Assembly (NCBI GenBank): GCA_022823505.1
Contig: JAJEIA010000081.1
Location: 1-46,315, forward strand
Reading direction: 5' to 3'
Length of the DNA: 46,315 nucleotides
Origin: Dehalococcoidia bacterium
Lineage (GTDB): Bacteria; Chloroflexota; Dehalococcoidia; Lucifugimonadales; UBA3495
This document shows positions 33,634 to 41,512 of this stretch, piece after piece. A program made the translations under genes and the position numbers. Each line of letters begins with the position of its first letter. The stretch's first letter is position 1. The notes beneath the pieces were generated by a model, which saw only the letters and a program-made list of their open reading frames with translations, was not told the DNA's origin and did not search any database.

Positions 33634-35115
33634 TCAGTGGTGACGGTGGCCATGGTCGCCGTGGCCATGGTCATCGTGATCTCCACCACCATCATGGTGG
33701 CCGCCGCCATGGTCGTCGTGGTGACCATGGTCATGAGGGTCCGGGTCGAAGGCCGGCCGAGGCAGACGGACCAGGGACAGGATGATCACCGCGGCCAAAT
33801 ACAGAGCGGCGGTGTAGTAGAAGAGATAGTCGGCGTTGGCGTTGTACAGGGCGGCGGCCGCCAACGGGGAAATGGCGCTGAACAGGAAACGGGATGTGGA
33901 AAGCAGCCCCAGCGTGGTTGCCGCTGTTCCCTCGCGGACGATGTCCATCGCGGCCGCAGTGAGAATGGGCTGATCGCTGTATAGGAAAAGCCCCAGGGCC
34001 GCCAGGAGGATGGTCATGGTCACGATGTTGTCGCCCAGCGGCGCCATCAGCAGGGTCACGACGGCCAGCACGAGCATCCCCGGGATCAGCACTATTTTGC
34101 GCCCGAACCGGTCGGAGAGATAGCCCATCACCGGGCTGGCGAAGATTCCCACCAGTACCAGCAGGCCGATAAGCGACCCACGGAAGAACAGGTTTTCGAA
34201 GCTGCTCTGGCCCTCCACGATCTTCAAGCCCAGCTCGTCAGCCAGGTAGAGGGGGAGGATGGTGATGAACCCGACGTAGGCCATGCCACGCAGACCGGCC
34301 ACCGCGGTGATTCCCCAGATCCGGGGGTTCCGCACCAGCAACCTGGTTTCGGCAACCTGCATGCGCATGGTATTGGCCGCCGTTTCGGCCACGGCGGCCT
34401 GCGCCCGCTGCCCAATGTCTCTAAAGGCCCAGAACACCAGGAACGCCAGGAAGAGGGGCACTGCCGCGTAGATGGTGATGACCGCCTGCCAGGTCAAAAT
34501 GGCCAACAGGAAGCCGGTCAACACGGGACCGGCCACATCCCCGACGTTTCCGCCCACCCCGTGGAAGGTCAGCACGGAGGCGCGGCGGTGGGCGAAGTGC
34601 GACGACAGGGCCGCCATTGCGGGGAGGTGCCAGACCGACGCGGCGATAGCGACGATGGCCATACCGATCAGCAGCAGGATATAGCCCAGAGCGTTGAACG
34701 AGCCCACCGCGCCGGCGGAGCCAGCGGTGGTAACCCAGGAACTGCCTGGCATCTGCCACCCGGCGGAGGCCATCATCAGCCAGCCCACACCGAAAAGCGC
34801 CATGCAGACCGCCATCACCCATCCCCAGTAGCGGCGCAGGGCGTCCGTAAGGATGCCTCCGGGCAATGCCACCACGCCGGAGGCGATTTCACGGGTGCTC
34901 TGGATGCTGGTGGCCCGGAGGTTACCGGCAATGCTGTCACCACCAAGCAGCAGATCGCGAACCTCGGGCAGGACGACGATGAAGCTCTGGGCGACCCAGT
35001 GAAAGACGCCGTGCCCACTGGTCAGACCACCGATGATGAACGCAGCGCCCCTGCGGAAACCGGTGCGGCCCTCGACCACCGAGGGCACCGCGTGATGATG
35101 ATGTGCGTGCGCCAT
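33634..35115 (-). CDS. MFS transporter with histidine-rich termini, zinc locus
   Basis: Twelve-helix MFS carrier of 493 residues. The N-terminus starts MAHAHHHH and the last roughly 35 residues are almost all H, D and G (e.g. DPHDHGHHDDHGG), a typical divalent-metal-binding tail. The 2-3 loop equivalent is LPGGILTDALRRYWG and the second half has MGYLSDRFGRKIVLIPG. It is the last gene of the zur-znuACB cluster on the minus strand, 32 bp after znuB, with AGGAG before its ATG. Membership of this operon and the tails suggest zinc handling, import or export. This is inference; MFS carriers are not the standard zinc transporters. Confidence 0.85.
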   Translation of the reverse strand: MAHAHHHHAVPSVVEGRTGFRRGAAFIIGGLTSGHGVFHWVAQSFIVVLPEVRDLLLGGDSIAGNLRATSIQSTREIASGVVALPGGILTDALRRYWGWVMAVCMALFGVGWLMMASAGWQMPGSSWVTTAGSAGAVGSFNALGYILLLIGMAIVAIAASVWHLPAMAALSSHFAHRRASVLTFHGVGGNVGDVAGPVLTGFLLAILTWQAVITIYAAVPLFLAFLVFWAFRDIGQRAQAAVAETAANTMRMQVAETRLLVRNPRIWGITAVAGLRGMAYVGFITILPLYLADELGLKIVEGQSSFENLFFRGSLIGLLVLVGIFASPVMGYLSDRFGRKIVLIPGMLVLAVVTLLMAPLGDNIVTMTILLAALGLFLYSDQPILTAAAMDIVREGTAATTLGLLSTSRFLFSAISPLAAAALYNANADYLFYYTAALYLAAVIILSLVRLPRPAFDPDPHDHGHHDDHGGGHHDGGGDHDDHGHGDHGHRHH

Positions 35116-35147
35116 ACTGAACTCCTGTGGCCAGTGCTATGTGAGGA

Positions 35148-36020
35148 TTAATCTACCGAGCCGCTGGGGAGGCGCGACAAACCTGACGCTTCGGGCGGGC
35201 GCCTCGAAAGGCTGCTACGCACTCTCGCCCAGCCCAGCGCAACGACGAACAGCGCGGCCGAAAGCAGCACGACGCTGGCGCCCGAAGACACGTTGACGAA
35301 ATAGCTCAAATACACGCCGCTGACGGAGCACGCGATCCCTATCAGGGTGGACAGCACCGCCATCCTGCCAAAGCTGTTGGTCACCAGGCGGGCGATGATC
35401 GGAGGTATCACCACCGCCGCGGCGATCATGGTCACCCCCAGCACCCTCATGGACACCACGACGGTCCCGGCCAGCATCAGGGCAAACACCGCGTCCATCC
35501 AGCCGGTCGGCACCCCGTAAAACTCGGCCACGTCCGAATCGAACGTGTTGAACAGGAAGAGCTTGTAGGCGACGAAAAACACCGCCGCCACCGCAACGGT
35601 CACTATGCTGATGGCAATGATGTCAGTGCGCTCCACGGCGAGTACGCTTCCCCAAAGCGCGGCCTCGAAATCGTGTGTGAAACCATGGCTGCGGCTGATG
35701 ATCGCGATACCAAGGGCAAAGCTGGCTGTGGTTACGATCCCGATGGCGGCGTCGGAACCGATGGGATTCTTGCGTGTCGTCCAGGCGATCACCAGCGCGG
35801 ACAGGAACCCCCACAGGGTAGCTCCAACAAAAAAGTTAAACGACATCGCGGAACTCACCACCGCTCCGCCGAAAATGGCGTGGGCCAGACCATGCCCGAT
35901 GTAGGACATGCTGCGCAGCACGATGTACGTGCCCATGAAGGCGCACAGGCCGCCCACCAGGAAGGCTGCGACGATCGCGCGCACAAAGAAACCGAACTCG
36001 AAGGGTTCAAGCAATACCAT
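35148..36020 (-). CDS. znuB: Zinc/manganese ABC transporter permease
   Basis: Membrane subunit of a metal importer of the ZnuB/MntB family, 290 residues with about eight or nine hydrophobic helices. Family features are GTYIVLRSMSYIGHGLAHAIFGG, NPIGSDAAIGIVTTASFALG and MIAAAVVIPPIIARL. It lies about 105 bp downstream of znuC on the same strand. No good Shine-Dalgarno site precedes the ATG at 36020. Metal specificity is taken from the neighbouring Zur-type regulator. Confidence 0.92.
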   Translation of the reverse strand: MVLLEPFEFGFFVRAIVAAFLVGGLCAFMGTYIVLRSMSYIGHGLAHAIFGGAVVSSAMSFNFFVGATLWGFLSALVIAWTTRKNPIGSDAAIGIVTTASFALGIAIISRSHGFTHDFEAALWGSVLAVERTDIIAISIVTVAVAAVFFVAYKLFLFNTFDSDVAEFYGVPTGWMDAVFALMLAGTVVVSMRVLGVTMIAAAVVIPPIIARLVTNSFGRMAVLSTLIGIACSVSGVYLSYFVNVSSGASVVLLSAALFVVALGWARVRSSLSRRPPEASGLSRLPSGSVD

Positions 36021-36125
36021 TACAGGAATGCCCGCAAGGGGTTGGGGTGCATGATAACACCGGGCTCAAGCGCCGAACTGCCCCTCGTTGGCCCGCCGCG
36101 CGTGGAGTCTGGAACGCCCAGCGCT

Positions 36126-37070
36126 CTAGTCTGACCCACCCCGGTGATGGTGATGGCCGGGCACATTGCTGGAAGTGGGGTGGGAGTGGGTGATCACGGC
36201 TTCCCGATGGCTGTCGTCCGGGACGGTGGCGATCGGTTCGCCGCCGTTGCGGTCCATCCAGAAGTGTGCGCTTTCGGCGACGAGAGTCATCCCGTGGTAC
36301 TGAATTACTGGCATCTCGGCCCCGTACACTTCCCGGAGGATATGGGGAGTGATTACGCGATGCGGCGGTCCATCGGCCACGATTGAGCCGTTGAGGCAGA
36401 CGATGCGCGGAAGGTGCACCGCCACCGCGTTGATCTCGTGGGTCGTCAGCACTATGGTGACGCCGGCGTGGTTGAGGTCGTGGAGCAGATGCATCACGTC
36501 GTCGCGGGTCTTGAGGTCCACGCCCGACGTGGGCTCGTCCAGCAGGAGGAGGTCAGGGCTGCTGACCAACGCGCGGGCCAGGAACACCCGTTGCTGCTGG
36601 CCGCCCGACAGTTGGCGGATGTGTCGCTTGGCGAGCCCGGAAATGCCCAGGCGCTGCATCATGTCGTAGGCCAGTTCCTTTTCGTGCTTGCGATACCAGG
36701 GGAGCCAGCGATTGGACATGGTACGGCCCATCATTACCGCTTCCTCGACGGTCACCGGGAAGTTCCAGTCGATGGTTTCCAGTTGGGGCACATAGCCCGC
36801 GCGGTTGGTTCGGCCCCGCACCGGACGGTCATGCACCGTGACCTCGCCACTCTGCACCGGCACCGCCCCGAGGATTACCCTCAGCAGCGTGGTCTTTCCG
36901 GAGCCGCTGGGACCCAGAAGACCAACGAAGTCGCCCGGTGTAATTTTCAGATCAACGTCCCGAAGCACCTTCGACTTGTCGTAGCCGGCGGTGACCCCTT
37001 TCAACTCAACGATAGGCCTCGCTTCCGGGTTCGGACGGTGAAGGTGCTCTAACTCCGGCGGGTGCAGCAT
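36126..37070 (-). CDS. znuC: Zinc/manganese ABC transporter ATPase
   Basis: ATPase subunit of the importer, 314 residues. Walker A is GPSGSGKTT, the Q-loop region is GYVPQLETIDWNFPVTV (characteristic of the metal-importer family), the signature is LSGGQQQRV, Walker B is LLLLDEPTSGVD and the switch histidine is LTTHE. The C-terminal extension ends in a short histidine cluster (PGHHHHRGG), another sign of metal binding. AAGGAA lies upstream of the ATG. It is 40 bp after znuA. Confidence 0.92.
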   Translation of the reverse strand: MLHPPELEHLHRPNPEARPIVELKGVTAGYDKSKVLRDVDLKITPGDFVGLLGPSGSGKTTLLRVILGAVPVQSGEVTVHDRPVRGRTNRAGYVPQLETIDWNFPVTVEEAVMMGRTMSNRWLPWYRKHEKELAYDMMQRLGISGLAKRHIRQLSGGQQQRVFLARALVSSPDLLLLDEPTSGVDLKTRDDVMHLLHDLNHAGVTIVLTTHEINAVAVHLPRIVCLNGSIVADGPPHRVITPHILREVYGAEMPVIQYHGMTLVAESAHFWMDRNGGEPIATVPDDSHREAVITHSHPTSSNVPGHHHHRGGSD

Positions 37071-37109
37071 GGCAAGGTTCCTTGTTTCCGTCCACCTGTG
37101 GCGGCGGGA

Positions 37110-38138
37110 TTACTGAGGATAGACGGCATTGGACTCGCCGTCAAAGACCGGCGATATATCCACGGTATCCAACGCCGACGCGTCCCCTCCCAGGGCGGGG
37201 ATTATGATGCGAAGGTTGGCGATCTCAAGCCCCAGGTAGCTGTGATCAGGGTCGCCGGGGACGCCGGGCAGGTCGTCGTCGCTGAGCTCGTCGATGTAGC
37301 TGGCTCCAGATTCGGCGGCGATCGTCCGCATCACGTCGCTGGGGAAGACCTCCGATCCGAATACCGCCGGGATATTTTCCTCTTTAATTTGGGTGATGAG
37401 GTCCGCCACGTCGCGGGCCGAGGGTTCGGAGAAGTCCGACGGCTGAATAGCGCCCACCACTTCGACACCATAGCGATCGGCAAAGTATGCCCACGAGTCG
37501 TGATAGGTCAACAGCTTGCGCTGGTCCGCCGGAATCGTGGGGATGGCGATCTTGATCGCCTCGTCCAACGTGGCGATACGAGCGGCGAACTCGTCGTAGT
37601 TGGCTTGATAGTAATCGGCATTATCCGGATCCCGAGCTGCGAGGTTCTCCCGAACTATTTCCGCGTAGCGCAGCGTCAGGATGGGATCCGGCCACAGGTG
37701 CGGATTCGGGTGCCCGTCTTCCTCTGGGAACGAGAAATCGAACTGCCACTGGTCACGCGTGATGGTCTGTTCGCCAAGGCTCACGATGGAGGCTCCGGGC
37801 TTGAGGTTGGCCTTCGCCATCGCCAGGGTGGGCTCCTCCAGGAATAAGCCGTTCAGGAATATCAGATCTGCACCGGACAGAGTGACCGCCACAGATGGCG
37901 CTGGTTCGAAGGTGTGGGAGTTGACGCCCTCAGGCACGACGCCCTGCAGGTGGATGCGGGTCCCGCCGATGTTCTCCACGATGCTGGTGATGGGGGAAAC
38001 CGTAGCCACCACGTTGAGCACGGTCGGCTCCGGCTGGGTCGCGACCGGCGCCGCGGCTGGTGGCTGGCCGGCGCACGCGACGGCAGATAAGATCGCCAGA
38101 GTTATCGCCACGCTAATGCATGTCTTTGTAAAAACCAC
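37110..38138 (-). CDS. znuA: Zinc/manganese-binding lipoprotein
   Basis: Substrate-binding protein that captures the metal outside the membrane and delivers it to ZnuB. The GTG start at 38138 is supported by AAAGGAGG just upstream and by a signal peptide beginning immediately, VVFTKTCISVAITLAIL, with a lipobox ending at C22 (AVACAG). The longer frame to 38366 reads through the duplicated zur fragment and is not real. Likely metal ligands are the histidines in GVNSHTFEP, HPNPHLWPDP and TYHDSWAYF, with an acidic residue in the C-terminal lobe. The usual histidine-rich loop is replaced by short acidic stretches. 342 residues. Confidence 0.92.
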   Translation of the reverse strand: MVFTKTCISVAITLAILSAVACAGQPPAAAPVATQPEPTVLNVVATVSPITSIVENIGGTRIHLQGVVPEGVNSHTFEPAPSVAVTLSGADLIFLNGLFLEEPTLAMAKANLKPGASIVSLGEQTITRDQWQFDFSFPEEDGHPNPHLWPDPILTLRYAEIVRENLAARDPDNADYYQANYDEFAARIATLDEAIKIAIPTIPADQRKLLTYHDSWAYFADRYGVEVVGAIQPSDFSEPSARDVADLITQIKEENIPAVFGSEVFPSDVMRTIAAESGASYIDELSDDDLPGVPGDPDHSYLGLEIANLRIIIPALGGDASALDTVDISPVFDGESNAVYPQ

Positions 38139-38602
38139 GATTTGCCCTCCTTTGGGACATGGAAACCCGCCAAACGGCCTGGGATGAAACGTGAAACGCC
38201 TCCCGGTCAGCCGGGTGGCCGGCAAATGGAGCAAACGCCCCCGATGGTAATGTTGTCCAGGTCCGGGATGAACCCGAATTCCTGCTGCAAACGCCGACTG
38301 AACTCTTCCAGGTAGCCCGGGCTCAGGGTCTGCACCGTTTCGCACTCGGAACAGACAATAATGCATATTTTTGTAACAACCATCAATTGCCTTGCTTTAC
38401 GATATGTGAGCCCGCCAAACGGTCCGGGATAAAAACGTGAGGTGTTTGCCGGTCAGCCGGGTGGCTGGCAAATGGAGCAGACGCCGCCGATGGTAATGTT
38501 GTCCAGGTCCGGTGTGAACCCGAATTCCTGCTGCAAACGCCGACTGAACTCTTCCAGGTAGCCCGGGCTCAGGGTCTGCACCGTTTCGCACTCGGAACAG
38601 AC
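38111..38602. repeat. 246-bp imperfect tandem duplication (znuA start plus zur 3' end)
   Basis: Copy A (about 38111-38356) and copy B (about 38357-38602) each contain, in forward-strand order, the znuA start region, the znuA-zur intergenic segment and the last about 49 codons of zur. Within the zur part only five base differences are visible; the intergenic part is more diverged. The outer copies belong to the real genes: the znuA start in A and the zur end in B. The inner junction fuses a znuA-like start to the zur 3' end. Confidence 0.88.
38207..38383 (-). CDS. Chimeric mini-ORF: znuA-like start fused to Zur zinc-binding end (58 aa)
   Basis: An uninterrupted 58-codon frame created by the duplication junction. 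ATG and about nine codons (MVVTKICII) derive from the znuA start; the remaining 49 codons are a copy of the zur 3' end with a TGA stop. Both structural-zinc motifs are preserved (CSEC and CSIC), but the DNA-binding domain is absent. A weak AAGGC lies before the ATG. Differences from zur are three silent and two replacing changes (T to I, Q to R), with no frameshift. It may be a zinc-binding peptide, a dominant partner of Zur, or simply an undecayed duplication remnant. Confidence 0.45.
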   Translation of the reverse strand: MVVTKICIIVCSECETVQTLSPGYLEEFSRRLQQEFGFIPDLDNITIGGVCSICRPPG

Positions 38603-38881
38603 CATGTGGTTATGACGATTGTGGTTGTCAGCAAGTTCGAAATGGAGCTTGTTGCCGATGACCACCTCGGTCACTACCCCAACCCGCTTGAGCAACTGCA
38701 ATGTCCGGTAGATCGTGGCCAGATCGACATAGGGATGTTGCTCCCTGGCCCGGTTCCACACTTCGTCCGCGCCGATATGGCCCGGACGCGCAGCCACGAT
38801 GTCCAACACGGACAGCCGCTGCGGTGTCATCCGATATCCTTCGGAACGAAGCCGTGTGACTGCCGATTCGTGCCCGGACAT
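38453..38881 (-). CDS. zur: Fur-family zinc regulator
   Basis: Ferric-uptake-regulator family protein, 142 residues, expected to repress zinc uptake when zinc is plentiful. The winged-helix part includes RMTPQRLSVLDIVA and DLATIYRTLQLL. The dimerisation part has the histidine cluster ending HNRHNHMVCSEC and a second CSIC pair, giving structural zinc ligands C95, C98, C135 and C138. Zur rather than Fur is inferred from its position at the head of the znu operon. ATG 38881 fits the GGTGG spacing better than ATG 38887. Confidence 0.92.
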   Translation of the reverse strand: MSGHESAVTRLRSEGYRMTPQRLSVLDIVAARPGHIGADEVWNRAREQHPYVDLATIYRTLQLLKRVGVVTEVVIGNKLHFELADNHNRHNHMVCSECETVQTLSPGYLEEFSRRLQQEFGFTPDLDNITIGGVCSICQPPG

Positions 38882-38919
38882 TCGCATACCACCGTTATTG
38901 CATAGATTTGCGAGAACCG

Positions 38920-38947
38920 ATTATAGCGCCGGCCTCGCGCGTGTCAA
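38920..38947 (-). promoter_or_regulatory. Consensus promoter of the zinc operon
   Basis: On the minus strand a perfect TTGACA (38942-38947) and a perfect TATAAT (38920-38925) are separated by 16 bp. The leader to the zur start is about 30 nt. Such a strong promoter would need repression, and autoregulation by Zur is plausible, but I see no obvious Zur palindrome overlapping it. Confidence 0.8.
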
Positions 38948-38989
38948 CCTGCGTTGCAGCTCACGCACACCCATTTTCGCCTGATTCGC

Positions 38990-39076
38990 CATTGCGAGCG
39001 AAGCGTGGCAATCTCGCCAAGGCGACGCACGCTGCAGCCGGAACGAGATTGCCGCCTCACTGCGTTCCTCGCGATG
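38990..39076. repeat. Dispersed inverted repeat (ATTGCGAG... / ...CTCGCGATG type)
   Basis: Left arm CATTGCGAGCGAAGCG through TGGCAATCTCG (38990-39016) and right arm CGAGATTGCC through CCTCGCGATG (39044-39076) form an imperfect inverted repeat of about 27-33 bp. Its sequence resembles a repetitive palindrome widespread in bacterial genomes. It lies in the divergent region between zur and the HAS-barrel-like gene. Confidence 0.75.
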
Positions 39077-39150
39077 ACAAACCGGGTACGTGTGGGGCCT
39101 TGCAGCTTCGCGCTCGGTGCGTCGAGCGCCTACGGATGCTATCGCCGTCG

Positions 39151-39159
39151 TGCTAGAAT
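39151..39159 (+). promoter_or_regulatory. Extended -10 element, possible leaderless start
   Basis: TGC followed by TAGAAT (39154-39159) forms an extended -10 (TGnTATAAT-like). The ATG at 39167 is only 8 bp beyond it and has no Shine-Dalgarno sequence, which suggests a leaderless mRNA. Confidence 0.45.
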
Positions 39160-39166
39160 TCGACGC

Positions 39167-39760
39167 ATGGAGAAAGTCCAACCCGGCCAACGCGTAGCAG
39201 AGGTGACTGCGTCTCAAACGCTGCGCGTCGAGGCGCAGTGCTACCGCGCGCATACTGCGCCTCCGTTGGGTTCGCTGGTCCGGATTGGATCGCCGCCCGT
39301 TTACGCGGTGGTTTCGGACATACGCCACGAACCACTGGATCCCACCCGGCCGTTGGCTCCCAGGGGAGCGGATCTGGAAACGGAAGACGACATCTACGCA
39401 GCCAACCCTCAATTGACCTCCATCCTGACCACCCGATTTACCGCTTCAACAGTCGGTTATCGCGACGGCGGACGCATCCGGTCGGGCCTGCCCAACCTGC
39501 CGCCGTACCTCCACTCGTTTGTGTTCCTTTGCGACGCCGCGGATTTGGCCAGTCTCGGGAGCGATTTCGGATGGATCAGATTGCTGCTCGAAGACCGATC
39601 AACAGCCTCGGACACCGCCATCGCGAACTTGCTGCGGCAGACCGCCGCGACCCGGAGCGACGCCCGAAGGTTCCTGGTCGCCGCCGGGAAGGCTCTGGCT
39701 ACGGAACTGTCCGGGGATCCGCATCGCATGCGAGCCCTGCTGCGTGAGGTCAGCGCCTGA
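39167..39760 (+). CDS. HAS-barrel-like partner of HerA ATPase
   Basis: Protein of 197 residues. The first half looks like a small beta barrel (APPLGSLVRIGSPPVYAVV, then a conserved-looking TRPLAPRGADLE loop) similar to HAS-barrel proteins encoded beside HerA-type ATPases. The second half is helical. The ATG at 39167 is chosen over the frame's earlier start at 38954, which would run through the inverted repeat. Its TGA overlaps the ATG of the ATPase gene by one base, so the two are translationally coupled and probably form a complex. No NurA nuclease gene is adjacent. Confidence 0.65.
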   Translation: MEKVQPGQRVAEVTASQTLRVEAQCYRAHTAPPLGSLVRIGSPPVYAVVSDIRHEPLDPTRPLAPRGADLETEDDIYAANPQLTSILTTRFTASTVGYRDGGRIRSGLPNLPPYLHSFVFLCDAADLASLGSDFGWIRLLLEDRSTASDTAIANLLRQTAATRSDARRFLVAAGKALATELSGDPHRMRALLREVSA

Positions 39761-41463
39761 TGGTGACCGACGCATTTGGAAACAACGGCTCCGGAAGAAC
39801 GGCGGAACACCGGCTGGGATTGGTGGTAGGCGGTTCGCTTTCCCGTGGCCTGGACGTCCGGCTGGACGCCTCCGATACGGGCACCGAAGACGTCCCGGTC
39901 GGATCGTTCGTGACAATCCAGGGACGCCGGCAACGCTATTTCGCGGTGGTGACCGACGTCGAGTTGCGCACCGTGGACGACGGGGTCCGCCATTTCCCGC
40001 CTGCCGTTACCCCCGGCGACATCGCCGACAGCAGCCTCCTGTCCGAAGTAATCGCGGGAACGGTTGCTTACGGGCAGTTGTCGGTAATGCCGGGTATGGC
40101 CTCGTCGGTCGGGGGACCGGAACCCGAGACCGCCGAACAGGCGAAGACTATCCCGGAGCACTTCGCTCCCGTATACGCGGCGTCGCAGGCGGACATCGAT
40201 GCCGTGTTCCGCGCCCGGGAAGGCGATTTTGCATTGGGGTCACCGCAGGGCATGGAAACGTCCCAGGTCCGGCTGGATCTGGCGGCCCTGGCCAACCGGT
40301 CAGTCGGCGTTTTTGGCGCTTCGGGGACGGGCAAGACCTTCCTGGCGAGAATGCTGCTGGCCGGCCTGGTGAAGCAAACTGAGTTCGTGTCGCTGGTGTT
40401 CGACATGGAGAGCGAGTACGGCTGGCAGGGCCAGGACAACGACCGCGGACGCCAGGTGAAGGGCCTCAAGCAACTGTTTCCCGCGCGAGTGGTCACTTTC
40501 ACCCTGGACGAAGCAAGCAGTCGCCGTCGCGGTGTCACCCCCGATGGGGTGGTCAGGATCGGTTACGACGAGGTCGAGCCGGCGGATATCGAGGTGCTTC
40601 GCGACTCGCTCAATCTGTCGGAGGTTGCTGCCGGGACGTCGTGGAACGTTGCCAGGCACTACAAGTCTAACTGGCTGCGCGAGTTCGTGGCGCTCAGCGC
40701 CGCCGATGTCGGTGACCTGGCGTCCGAAATCGGTGTCAACCTGTCGGCTCTGCAAACCCTGCATCGCCGCCTGCTTTCGTGGGAACGATTTGGATTCCTC
40801 TCCGACAGCGGTCACGGGAACACCAGCGCCGGGGGCATCATCGAACAGCTGGAGCGTGGAAACCATGTGGTGCTGGAGTTCGGACAGTACGGGCGCAACA
40901 CCGCCGCGTACGTCCTGGTCAGCAATCTGCTGACGCGCCGCATACACGAAACTTGGGTCAGACGCAAGGAGTCGGCCGACGGAGGGCACGGGGAGGAACC
41001 GCGGCCTCTGGTGATCTTCGTCGAGGAGGCCCACAAGTTCCTGACGCCGGACATTGCTTCCCAGACCATATTCGGAACCATTGCCCGCGAGTTGCGAAAA
41101 TACAACGTTACGCTGATGATTGTGGACCAACGCCCCAGCGGCATCGACTCCGAAGTGATGAGCCAGCTTGGCACGCGACTCTCGTGCGCATTGAATGATG
41201 ATCGGGACATGAACGCCGTGCTGATGGGAGCGCGGGACACGGGCCAGCTCAGGAACGTCCTGGCCCGGCTGGACGGCAAGCAACAGGCGCTGGTGTTCGG
41301 CCATGCCGTGCCCATGCCGGTCGTAGTTCGCCCCAGGGACTACGACGAGACGTTCTATGCCGAAATGGGATCCCCGGCGGGCACTGCTTTGGGGACCGTT
41401 CTGGCCGAATCTGATGCCGAGCGCATCCAACGCGAGATCGACGAGCTATTTCCGGCCGAATGA
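39760..41463 (+). CDS. HerA-type ATPase (DUF87)
   Basis: Hexameric RecA/FtsK-like ATPase thought to translocate DNA; in archaea HerA works with NurA in end resection. The 567 residues start with a HAS barrel (LGLVVGGSLSRGLDV ... VPVGSFVTIQ). Walker A is GASGTGKTF (from G186), Walker B is LVIFVEEAHKF (about 417-426; E422/E423), followed by ARELRKYNVTLMIVDQRPSGID, sensor and arginine-finger-type segments. The only apparent partner is the upstream small gene. A role in DNA processing or defence is possible but not shown by the context. Confidence 0.85.
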   Translation: MVTDAFGNNGSGRTAEHRLGLVVGGSLSRGLDVRLDASDTGTEDVPVGSFVTIQGRRQRYFAVVTDVELRTVDDGVRHFPPAVTPGDIADSSLLSEVIAGTVAYGQLSVMPGMASSVGGPEPETAEQAKTIPEHFAPVYAASQADIDAVFRAREGDFALGSPQGMETSQVRLDLAALANRSVGVFGASGTGKTFLARMLLAGLVKQTEFVSLVFDMESEYGWQGQDNDRGRQVKGLKQLFPARVVTFTLDEASSRRRGVTPDGVVRIGYDEVEPADIEVLRDSLNLSEVAAGTSWNVARHYKSNWLREFVALSAADVGDLASEIGVNLSALQTLHRRLLSWERFGFLSDSGHGNTSAGGIIEQLERGNHVVLEFGQYGRNTAAYVLVSNLLTRRIHETWVRRKESADGGHGEEPRPLVIFVEEAHKFLTPDIASQTIFGTIARELRKYNVTLMIVDQRPSGIDSEVMSQLGTRLSCALNDDRDMNAVLMGARDTGQLRNVLARLDGKQQALVFGHAVPMPVVVRPRDYDETFYAEMGSPAGTALGTVLAESDAERIQREIDELFPAE

Positions 41464-41512
41464 CCGCCGGATGACGCAGCAACCGGTGAGCCAACCGACG
41501 TGGGCATCTGAG

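Noticed and set aside
33613..33984. Valine/methionine-rich plus-strand frame
   Set aside because: It is the complement of the histidine-rich tail of the MFS gene; the repetition in His codons produces the open frame.
38139..38366. N-terminal extension of the ZnuA frame up to 38366
   Set aside because: It reads the duplicated zur 3' end in the wrong frame; the GTG at 38138 has a strong Shine-Dalgarno site and begins a signal peptide.
38397..38591. 64-codon minus-strand frame overlapping the zur end
   Set aside because: Wrong-frame reading of zur copy B; it resembles the spurious ZnuA extension only because both are frames of the duplicated segment.
38954..39166. Upstream extension of the HAS-barrel-like protein
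   Set aside because: It would translate the dispersed inverted repeat at 38990-39076; the ATG at 39167 fits the start of the conserved part.
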